This document shows positions 17,008 through 24,119 of a stretch of 64,000 nt of DNA, piece by piece. How positions within the stretch are numbered: the first letter of the stretch is position 1; the number at the start of each line of letters is the position of its first letter. The translations under genes and the position numbers were made by a program. Below the pieces are notes generated by a model. The model searched no databases, was not told the origin of the DNA, and was given only the letters and a program-made list of their open reading frames with translations. Source of the stretch: JAITVM01 sp031551135 (lineage in GTDB: Bacteria; Bacillota; Clostridia; Lachnospirales; JAITVM01); the NCBI GenBank assembly GCA_031551135.1, contig JAVBOA010000012.1:1-64000 (forward strand). The letters are read 5' to 3'.

Positions 17008-19319
17008 TGGTTGAATCCATAGAACAGGTATTCAAATGTACTGTAGCCAGAAAGATTTATTCCGCAGAAGGCTTTAGAGTGTACGCAGTTGAGGTTGACA
17101 GAGACAAATATCCTAAAATAAAACAAACAAAATACGGTACAGTCTCCATTTGTGGAGACATTCATGAACTTGGCATAGGGGTAAAATACGAGGCTTATGC
17201 GACAGAAGAAAACGGAAAGAATGGCTACAGCTATCGAATAAGAAATATCAAGCGCGAAAAACCGACTACATCAAACGATATGGAACTTTTTCTTTTAGAA
17301 ATCCTAACTCATCGTCAAGCTCAAAGTTTGTATGCGGCTTATCCTGATATTGTTGTTCGTGTCATTGAGGATCGGATTGACGACATAGATCTCAGTAAAA
17401 CATATGGAATCAAAGAATACACTTTCAACAGAATAAAGGAGAAAATCGTAGAAAATTATTGTCTGGTGGAACTGGTTGATGAGTTTAAAGGTCTTCTAAG
17501 CTTGTCAATGCTCAAAAAAATATACCTCAAGTATGCTTCAATACAGATGGTTCGAAAGAAAATGAAGGCTGATCCTTATAAATGCCTCTGTGACATCAGT
17601 GGAATTGGATTCAAAACAGCAGACAGTCTTTTGCTTGAAGTTGATAGGGTATCAAAAGAAAATATCATGACAGGCAAGCCTCCAATTATTGAATTTGAAT
17701 ACTGTCTGATGGATAGTCACCAAAGGTGTCTGGCATGTGTAATGTATCTATTGCAGGAAAATGAGAGTAACGGTCACACAAAGATGAATATCATCGAGCT
17801 TAAAGATCAATGTGAAAAACTTGTCCCAGCTTGCGCAAAACATTTCCCCTCCGTAGTAAAGGATGAAAATATCTTCTATGATAAGATAACCAAGGATGCT
17901 TCATTAAGGTCAACTTATGAGATCGAGCTATCCATAGCACAGAGTATTCTGGAGGCTCTCAAGATAAAAAAGGAATGGGATTGCAATATTGAAGCCTACA
18001 GAACATGCGATAATGGCGTTCAGTTAGTCGATCAGCAGGTAAATGCTATAGAGAACCTGCGAAAGTATAATGTGAGTATCTTAAATGGTTCTGCCGGAAC
18101 AGGTAAAAGCCAGACTACATCAGCAATGATAAAGATGCTTGATGATTTAGGGAAATCTTATAAGCTGTTATCTCCTACAGGAAGGGCAGCAAAAATCCTG
18201 AAGAATTATACTAACCGGCCTACATCCACCGTTCATCGTGGACTCGGATTTTATCCTCCCAATGATTGGTGTTACAACAAAGAAAATAAGCTCGACGTTG
18301 ATGTGATTATCATAGACGAGGCTTCAATGTGTGATATCTTTATGTTTAGACGTGTAATAGATGCTATTGATTTTAGTCAAACAAAACTTGTTTTAGTTGG
18401 AGATAATGCACAGCTCCCTTCAGTGTCGTGCGGCAATTTACTTCATGATTTCATAGAAAGCCACATTATCCCTGTTTCAACACTTTCTATAGTTTTCCGT
18501 TATGGCGAAGGTGGATTAATGAAAGTGGCTACTGATGTAAGGCAAATGAAAAAGTTTTTGGATGGCAATGTTGGTAGCCATATTGCTTTAGGAGACAACA
18601 AGGATTACATGTTCATACAGAGCAGTTCTGAAAAAACTGTTAAAAATGTTCTATCTCTCTACAAGAAACTGATGTCGCAGGGATATTGCACTGATGATAT
18701 GGTAATCCTTTCAGCTCAAAACAAAGGGGAGCTGGGAACTGTAGTAATCAATAATCATGTGCAAAAGATTGCTAATCCTAACGCACTACAAACAACTTCC
18801 GAAAAGATAAGAATAGGCGAAACCACATATTATGTTGGTGACATCGTAATTCAAACCAAGAATAATTATAAGGCTAAACTGGACGCAATCACAGAGGTAA
18901 GCAATGAGTGGGAGACAGGCAATCAGGAAGAGCCTCAAACATTTATTGCGAATGGAGAAACCGGCAAAATTCTACAAATAGATAGTCAAAACGTAATAAT
19001 TGACTTTGATGGCAACAGGGTTAAATATTCTCGTGATGAAATGTCAGAGGTAAATCTTGGGTATTGTATATCATGTCATAAGTCTCAGGGCGGTAGCTTC
19101 AAGATTGTTATCTTTATCTCGCCTTCTTCACACACCTTCATGCTTAACTCAAACTTAATGTATGTAGGGCTTACCCGTACTACCCAGAGATGCTTTCATG
19201 TTGGCGATATAGGGACAATCAATAAGGCAGTAAAAAAGAAAGAAAACCTTAAAAGAAATACCTTTATGCAGGGCTTTCTTTGCGGAAAAATAGCATCATG
19301 GACACAATATCAATATTAA
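17007..19319 (+). CDS. recD2: RecD2-type 5'-3' DNA helicase
   Basis: 770 residues. An N-terminal OB-like and helix-hairpin-helix region (IAGFKTADS-like ISGIGFKTADS) precedes the SF1B helicase core. Walker A GSAGTGKSQTT lies at about 361, Walker B IIIDEAS at about 434, then VGDNAQLPSV and the late motif CHKSQGG at about 690. This is the RecD2 (RecD/TraA-like) arrangement found without RecBC. Its ATG overlaps the polymerase stop by one base, so expression is coupled. It would help fork restart or strand displacement. Confidence 0.9.
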   Translation: MVESIEQVFKCTVARKIYSAEGFRVYAVEVDRDKYPKIKQTKYGTVSICGDIHELGIGVKYEAYATEENGKNGYSYRIRNIKREKPTTSNDMELFLLEILTHRQAQSLYAAYPDIVVRVIEDRIDDIDLSKTYGIKEYTFNRIKEKIVENYCLVELVDEFKGLLSLSMLKKIYLKYASIQMVRKKMKADPYKCLCDISGIGFKTADSLLLEVDRVSKENIMTGKPPIIEFEYCLMDSHQRCLACVMYLLQENESNGHTKMNIIELKDQCEKLVPACAKHFPSVVKDENIFYDKITKDASLRSTYEIELSIAQSILEALKIKKEWDCNIEAYRTCDNGVQLVDQQVNAIENLRKYNVSILNGSAGTGKSQTTSAMIKMLDDLGKSYKLLSPTGRAAKILKNYTNRPTSTVHRGLGFYPPNDWCYNKENKLDVDVIIIDEASMCDIFMFRRVIDAIDFSQTKLVLVGDNAQLPSVSCGNLLHDFIESHIIPVSTLSIVFRYGEGGLMKVATDVRQMKKFLDGNVGSHIALGDNKDYMFIQSSSEKTVKNVLSLYKKLMSQGYCTDDMVILSAQNKGELGTVVINNHVQKIANPNALQTTSEKIRIGETTYYVGDIVIQTKNNYKAKLDAITEVSNEWETGNQEEPQTFIANGETGKILQIDSQNVIIDFDGNRVKYSRDEMSEVNLGYCISCHKSQGGSFKIVIFISPSSHTFMLNSNLMYVGLTRTTQRCFHVGDIGTINKAVKKKENLKRNTFMQGFLCGKIASWTQYQY

Positions 19320-19322
19320 TCA

Positions 19323-19351
19323 TTGACATTGTGCTTGAAATGTGGTATTCT
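19323..19351 (+). promoter_or_regulatory. Sigma-A-type promoter of the RNase HI gene
   Basis: TTGACA (19323-19328), 17-nt spacer, TATTCT (19346-19351) with a TG upstream. It starts a new transcription unit after the helicase gene. Confidence 0.65.
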
Positions 19352-19407
19352 ATTTATTGTCACATTAAAGAATTCTTCTTGTTAGAGTTTATTTAGGAAG
19401 GTGAGAT

Positions 19408-19875
19408 ATGGAAAGAGTAAACTGGGTTTATGCAGATGGAGGTTGTCGAAATAACCAGTCAAGAGAGAACGTTGGGGGTTGGGGCGTACTGCTAATAAAT
19501 GGAGATAGTCGCACTGAACTAAAAGGTGCTGCCAGAAACACCACAAACAACAAAATGGAACTAACGTCTTGTATAAATGCCCTAAGAGCCATAAAGGACA
19601 AATCCATAAAAACCATCGTTGTGATGGATAGCCAATATGTAATAAAAGGCATTAATGAGTGGATGGCAGGTTGGATAAAGAAAGGTTGGAAAAGCTCCCA
19701 GAAAAAGCCGGTGGAAAACAAAGAACTATGGCAAGAGATTTTAGAACTGAAAGGTCAGTTCGAAGACATAACTTTTCAACACTGCTATGGTCATGGAGAT
19801 AATGAAGGCAATAATCGAGCTGATGCGTTAGCAAATGAAGCTATGGACGGTAATTTGCCTGAAGAACAGCTATAA
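19408..19875 (+). CDS. rnhA: Ribonuclease HI
   Basis: 155 residues, the usual RNase HI length. The catalytic acids are visible: Asp10 in YADGG, Glu51 in KMELTS, Asp74 in VVMDSQYV and Asp139 in NRADALA, with the flexible-loop His at about 129. The handle region GWIKKGWKSS is also present. It removes RNA from RNA:DNA hybrids, here most likely lagging-strand primers made by the element's primase. ATG 19408 follows AGGAAGGTGAG. Confidence 0.95.
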   Translation: MERVNWVYADGGCRNNQSRENVGGWGVLLINGDSRTELKGAARNTTNNKMELTSCINALRAIKDKSIKTIVVMDSQYVIKGINEWMAGWIKKGWKSSQKKPVENKELWQEILELKGQFEDITFQHCYGHGDNEGNNRADALANEAMDGNLPEEQL

Positions 19876-19894
19876 AATATTATGTAAAGTTACA

Positions 19895-19917
19895 AAACCC
19901 TTGATTTATAAGGGTTT
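19895..19917 (+). terminator. Weak hairpin terminator after rnhA
   Basis: AAACCCTT (19895-19902) pairs with AAGGGTTT (19910-19917). Only three T close the stem, so termination may be partial. Confidence 0.45.
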
Positions 19918-19983
19918 GCCGACATTGAAAACCATATAAAACAGATATTTGGTGTGATAACAGAAAATGAAAGGAATGGTTTT

Positions 19984-20700
19984 TTGCAAAGGTATATAAA
20001 GATTTCAAGTGCTATCTTGATTGCAGGATGCATGGGAATAGGATTGTCTTCGTCAATAGTAAAATCAAATGATGAGACTTTAGAGGTAAAAGAGCGAGGT
20101 GTAATTAATAAGTCGCCATCAAAGATACAATATCAATACCACAAAATAAATAGTAATAATTTGGAAACACAAACCGCATCTGAGAAAGAAGTTGTCGTTC
20201 AGCAAACTGAGCCGCAAGTCTCACCAACGCCTACACCGGTTCCTATTGTTGAAAAGGCAGAGGTGATAGTAGAAGAAGTATTTGAACCTTATGATATTCC
20301 GCTTTCAACAGAGATTCAAGAATATACATATGAGCTTTGTAAGGAACGTGGGTTAGAATTTGAGATTGTTTTGGCATTGATGTTTGCCGAAAGTTCCTAT
20401 CGACCTTCGCTAATTAGTAAAACAAATGATTATGGCATCATGCAGATAAATAAATGCAACCATCAAAGGCTGAAATCAGAGCTTGGCATTACTGACTTTT
20501 TAGATGTTAAGCAAAACATTGACGCTGGAACTTACCTGTTGTCTGAACTTGCAGCAAAGTATCCTGACAATCATAAGATGCTCATGGCCTACAATTTTGG
20601 AGAAGGAGGCGCGAAAAAGCATTGGAATAATGGAGTTTATAGCAGCAAATACAGCAGAAATATTGTCGGCTTAGCAGAGGAGATTAAAAATGGAGACTAA
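19984..20700 (+). CDS. Membrane-anchored lytic transglycosylase (SLT domain)
   Basis: 238 residues from TTG 19984, which follows AAAGGAATGG; GTG 19954 would add ten residues but lacks an RBS. A signal-anchor helix (about 6-25) is followed by a Pro/Thr-rich linker and an SLT domain: catalytic Glu at about 136 in FAESSYRP, then YGIMQIN, and MAYNFGEGG. The enzyme cuts peptidoglycan between MurNAc and GlcNAc. It is out of place in a replication module; it may loosen the wall for DNA or virion passage or serve DNA transfer. It overlaps the next gene by 11 nt. Confidence 0.85.
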   Translation: MQRYIKISSAILIAGCMGIGLSSSIVKSNDETLEVKERGVINKSPSKIQYQYHKINSNNLETQTASEKEVVVQQTEPQVSPTPTPVPIVEKAEVIVEEVFEPYDIPLSTEIQEYTYELCKERGLEFEIVLALMFAESSYRPSLISKTNDYGIMQINKCNHQRLKSELGITDFLDVKQNIDAGTYLLSELAAKYPDNHKMLMAYNFGEGGAKKHWNNGVYSSKYSRNIVGLAEEIKNGD

Positions 20701-21301
20701 AACTAAAGACTGGGTTGGTAATCAGAATAGTGTTTATAAGACTTTAGGAGCATCTAATCATACAGAAAAAGAAAGAGAGCAAGATGACTTCTACGCCACA
20801 GAGCCAAAGGCCATTGATGTACTATGTGAGGTTGAGAAATTTGATGGACAGGTTTGGGAATGTGCTTGTGGAGAAGGACATTTATCGGAGAGATTAAAGG
20901 ACTTCGGATATGACGTTATCAGCTCCGACTTAGTAGACAGGGGTTATGGGAAGAGCGGAGTCGATTTCTTGTCAGTTGGCAAGCAATATTACGGAAACAT
21001 TGTCACAAATCCTCCTTACAAATATGCCAAAGAATTTATTGAAAAAGCGATGGAATTAGTTCCGGAAGGTAAAAAAGTAGCCATGTTCTTAAAAGTTCAG
21101 TTTCTTGAAGGCAAAGCACGTAAGGAAATGTTTAAGAAGTATCCTCCCAAAACTGTCTATGTATCAAGCTCAAGATTACTTTGCGCTAAAAACGCACAGT
21201 TTGATGACATGAAAGCCGGTGGTGGGAGTGCAGTCGCCTATTGCTGGTACATATGGGAAAAAGGATTTTATGGCGAGACGACTTTGAAATGGGTTAATTA
21301 G
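20690..21301 (+). CDS. Phage-type DNA adenine-N6-like methyltransferase
   Basis: 203 residues. A SAM-binding motif I variant ECACGEGHLSERL (about 60) and the catalytic motif IV NPPY in TNPPYKYAKEFI (about 106) are present. No target-recognition domain of normal size is seen and no restriction gene is nearby, so this is an orphan modification enzyme, as often found in phages for protection or regulation. A class-typical NPPY suggests amino-group methylation; adenine is more likely than cytosine-N4 but not proven. The gene overlaps the transglycosylase gene. Confidence 0.75.
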   Translation: METKTKDWVGNQNSVYKTLGASNHTEKEREQDDFYATEPKAIDVLCEVEKFDGQVWECACGEGHLSERLKDFGYDVISSDLVDRGYGKSGVDFLSVGKQYYGNIVTNPPYKYAKEFIEKAMELVPEGKKVAMFLKVQFLEGKARKEMFKKYPPKTVYVSSSRLLCAKNAQFDDMKAGGGSAVAYCWYIWEKGFYGETTLKWVN

Positions 21302-21338
21302 TTACTATATCAACTCGTCACAAATGGGGAAGGAAATA

Positions 21339-21398
21339 ATGAAGCAGAAAAATAACATGAGAGATATTAACAGCATGAAAATCTTGATTCATTCTTGA
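21339..21398 (+). CDS. Possible 19-aa leader peptide
   Basis: A short frame from ATG 21339 with GGGGAAGGAAATA upstream, a better RBS than many long genes here. It ends just upstream of the cytosine methyltransferase control region. The peptide is basic. It may be a real small gene or a translation-coupled leader; nothing else supports it. Confidence 0.3.
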   Translation: MKQKNNMRDINSMKILIHS

Positions 21399-21413
21399 CA
21401 GACATATTATAAA
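21384..21413 (+). promoter_or_regulatory. Possible promoter of the cytosine methyltransferase gene
   Basis: TTGATT (21384-21389) with TTATAA or TATAAA 17-18 nt downstream (21407-21413). Transcription would start near 21,420 and give a leader of about 60 nt containing both hairpins. Confidence 0.35.
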
Positions 21414-21441
21414 TAATCACAGGAGAACTTGCAAGTTATTA

Positions 21442-21470
21442 GTGTGGCCACACCTCCCCGATCAGGAGGT
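21442..21470 (+). promoter_or_regulatory. Two overlapping hairpins; one hides the SD
   Basis: A 12-bp perfect palindrome centred on GGCC (21442-21453) is followed by ACCTCC (21452-21457), which pairs exactly with GGAGGT (21465-21470), the SD of the next gene. The two structures share two bases and exclude each other. This suggests translational control or protein binding at the palindrome. Confidence 0.55.
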
Positions 21471-21477
21471 AATTATC

Positions 21478-22674
21478 ATAAAAAAAATACTTATAGGTGG
21501 AAGCCCCTGTACTCACTGGAGTATAGCTCAGAAAAACAATCGTGAAACAAAAGCAGAAGGTTTAGGATGGGAATTATTCAAAAACTACCTTATAGCAAAA
21601 GAAAAATTCAAACCAGATTTCTTTCTCTATGAAAATAACAAGTCAGCAGCGCAGCCGATTAAAGAACAAATAAGCAGAGAACTTGATGTTGAGCTTCAAT
21701 ATATCAATAGCTCATTAGTGTCGGCACAAAATAGGCAAAGATTTTACGCTCACAATATTCCGAATGTTCCTCAGCCTGAGGATCGAGGAATTTTTCTGAA
21801 AGATATTTTGGAAAGTGGTATTCCTTGTAGAAATGAAAAAGCTTATTGTTTAGATGTGAATTATTATAAAGGTGGAAATCTAACAAGCTTTAATAAGCAA
21901 AGTGGACAAAGATTGATGGTTGCTGAACCAATCTGTGTTGCACAGAGAGGTAGATACTCAACTAAGGATGGTTCAATAGAACAGCATTTTGAGGCAAGGA
22001 ACGATGGAAAGACAAATGTCTTAACTACCGTCACAAAAGACAACTTAATCGCAGAGCCTTTAAGAATCGGAAGTATCGGAAGTGATAGTCAAGCTCATCG
22101 AGTATACTCTGTATATGGAAAATCAATAAATCTTGTTGCAAATGGAGGTGGTCAGGGTGCAAAAACAGGACTATATGCAGTGCCAGTTGACAAATCCTTT
22201 GATGCGCAGCCTGTATATACTGTTGTCAACGGAATGATTTCGATTAACGAAAAAATATATCCGATAAAGCTTCCTGATGGATATTATATTATTCGTAAAC
22301 TGATTGTTACTGAGGCCGCAAGGTTGCAAATGATGCCTGACGACTATTGTAGGGCGGTAAGTAATTCTCAAGCATACAAATGCCTTGGTAATGGATGGAC
22401 AGCAGAAGTGATTATACATATTTTAAAACACATGAATATTCCTCGTGACGAAGAATTGCTTGTTTTGTCTATGTATGACGGGATAGCAACAGGAAGATAT
22501 TGCTTTGATAAAATGGGATACAAAAATATAAGGTATGCCGCGTGTGAAATTGACAAGTTTGCAATCAAAGTGGCAAATAGCAATTATTCAGACAACATTC
22601 AACTTGGCGATGCATTTCAAGTTAGAGACGAGCAATGGAGTTTCGAAGACATTCTCTTCAATAGAGCTGGTTAA
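21478..22674 (+). CDS. Circularly permuted DNA cytosine-5 methyltransferase
   Basis: About 398 residues. The motif order is rotated: IV GGSPCTHWS comes first (nucleophile Cys about 11), then VI LYENNKS, VIII QNRQRFY (about 84), the recognition region, and X CLGNGWTAE (about 304). Only then come motif I MYDGIATG (about 333), II ACEIDKFA (about 355) and III LGDAF near the C-terminus. Classical enzymes begin with motif I. The frame has no ATG near the SD; ATA 21478 lies 7-8 nt after AGGAGGT and would give a natural KKILIGGSPC N-terminus. GTG 21442 is in frame but upstream of the SD. No restriction partner is seen. Confidence 0.8.
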   Translation: MKKILIGGSPCTHWSIAQKNNRETKAEGLGWELFKNYLIAKEKFKPDFFLYENNKSAAQPIKEQISRELDVELQYINSSLVSAQNRQRFYAHNIPNVPQPEDRGIFLKDILESGIPCRNEKAYCLDVNYYKGGNLTSFNKQSGQRLMVAEPICVAQRGRYSTKDGSIEQHFEARNDGKTNVLTTVTKDNLIAEPLRIGSIGSDSQAHRVYSVYGKSINLVANGGGQGAKTGLYAVPVDKSFDAQPVYTVVNGMISINEKIYPIKLPDGYYIIRKLIVTEAARLQMMPDDYCRAVSNSQAYKCLGNGWTAEVIIHILKHMNIPRDEELLVLSMYDGIATGRYCFDKMGYKNIRYAACEIDKFAIKVANSNYSDNIQLGDAFQVRDEQWSFEDILFNRAG

Positions 22675-22729
22675 AGGCTTTGTATTGGAAAGGTTTACAA
22701 TAATCTACTCATAGAATAGGAGTTGAGAT

Positions 22730-23341
22730 ATGGATCAAAAGAATCTACTTACAGAAGCTAAAAAATTACAGGTTATATCAAGGTTGTCAAAAGAATTTTG
22801 GGAACTTGAAAATTCACTTCCAAAAGAAATATTTGACACAGAAAACTTTTATTTCGCTGGAGGATGTATCTATAGTATATGGAATGGGAAGCCACCGAAA
22901 GACTACGACATCTTTTGCACTTCCAAAGCAGCTGTAGATAAGCTAAAAAAATGGTTTGAAGCTAATCCTCACAGAGCAAATTTCACTACTGAAAATGCAA
23001 TTACAATGGGGAAATATCAGTTTATTTTGAAATACATAGGAAAGCCTGAAGTTGAAGTAGCCAAATTTGACTTCAAACACAACTGTTGCTACTTCCATAG
23101 ATACGAATTAAAAACACTCTACGGATATGAATTTTTGGATAGCAAGAAGCTGGTGTTCAACTCGGCTAGACCAAGAGATGTCCTTAATATCGTCACACGA
23201 ATTCCAAAATTCATTGAAAGAGGTATGGAAATTTCTCAGAAAGAGATTTTAGAGATACTGGAAGTTGGGACAAGACCTACTAGATTATACGGAGAAAGAA
23301 CAAGGTTAATCCATAGGATGAACAGCAATGACAACTATTAA
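22730..23341 (+). CDS. Nucleotidyltransferase-like protein
   Basis: 203 residues. The segment AGGCIYSIWNGKPPKDYDIF (about 42-61) matches the GG...DxD active-site layout of the polymerase beta superfamily, especially the head domain of CCA-adding and poly(A) enzymes. A third carboxylate may be Glu or Asp in the VEVAKFD strand (about 110). No tRNA-binding tail is present. Phages carry such proteins with unknown substrates; toxin-type or RNA-end-modifying roles are possible. ATG 22730 follows AGGAGTTGAGAT. Confidence 0.6.
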   Translation: MDQKNLLTEAKKLQVISRLSKEFWELENSLPKEIFDTENFYFAGGCIYSIWNGKPPKDYDIFCTSKAAVDKLKKWFEANPHRANFTTENAITMGKYQFILKYIGKPEVEVAKFDFKHNCCYFHRYELKTLYGYEFLDSKKLVFNSARPRDVLNIVTRIPKFIERGMEISQKEILEILEVGTRPTRLYGERTRLIHRMNSNDNY

Positions 23342-23358
23342 TTCAAGGAGGCACATTT

Positions 23359-23838
23359 ATGAAGGTTGTAATCGCTACCGAAGGAACTGATTTCTTTCTC
23401 AGCTATAAAGTTATCTTAGAATATTGCAAAATCAAAGGATATGATGTTTACCCTTATGTGGAGCATTGCGAATATAATCCAAGCATGTGCTGGTATAAAC
23501 TTTGTTTTGATCCCGATGAACTTGACAGTGGACATATGGTTTGCCTTCTAAACAGGAATTACGGTGAAACATTTGAGTGTGAAATCATTGAAGATGATAT
23601 GTGGCTGTACCCAGATGAGTTGTTGCATATTGAGTGCAGTTCTTGCGCCGATGTTAGAACCGATCCAACATTAATCAAAGCAATTGAAAATATTGGTGTA
23701 GAAAACAGCGGTAGAAAAAATGATATGTTCAAATGTGTGTTGAAAATCCATGATATCCCTGATGATGTTGAATGGGAATTAGAAATCTACGACTGCGGTG
23801 GTGAAGCGATTAGAGAAGTATCGAGGATTTGGGATTAA
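23359..23838 (+). CDS. Hypothetical phage protein, 159 aa
   Basis: 159 residues, acidic, with eight or more Cys spread through the chain and no membrane segment. The C-terminal DIPDDVEWELEIYDCGGE resembles the end of several phage proteins of unknown function that I recognise only by style. ATG 23359 follows a consensus AAGGAGG 17 nt after the previous stop, so it belongs to the same operon. Confidence 0.6.
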   Translation: MKVVIATEGTDFFLSYKVILEYCKIKGYDVYPYVEHCEYNPSMCWYKLCFDPDELDSGHMVCLLNRNYGETFECEIIEDDMWLYPDELLHIECSSCADVRTDPTLIKAIENIGVENSGRKNDMFKCVLKIHDIPDDVEWELEIYDCGGEAIREVSRIWD

Positions 23839-23929
23839 TGCTGAGAACAACAATTTCTTAGACGAATTTGATAATAATATGCTTAAATAGACTCATTATC
23901 AATAACACATAATTAAGAGGTGTGGGTAT

Positions 23930-24100
23930 ATGGAACAGTTTATATGTTTTCATAGGAATTACCTGAAATTTAAAGGCGGTGTCAAATACAAAATTACCAA
24001 AATTACCTCTAAACATTTCTTTGTCGGCAGCACAAAAATCAGTCGGCATCTCAGTGAGCTGTTTTGGACAGGTGATGTAATTAGGCAAAACAAAAATTGA
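23930..24100 (+). CDS. Small hypothetical protein, 56 aa
   Basis: ATG 23930 follows AAGAGGTGTG. The 56-residue product is basic with a strand-rich core (FKGGVKYKITKITSKHFFVG) that could be a small SH3- or Sm-like barrel. It lies between the 159-aa gene and the reductase gene, in the same direction. Function unknown. Confidence 0.5.
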   Translation: MEQFICFHRNYLKFKGGVKYKITKITSKHFFVGSTKISRHLSELFWTGDVIRQNKN

Positions 24101-24119
24101 TTATAATAGGAGCGTTTTG

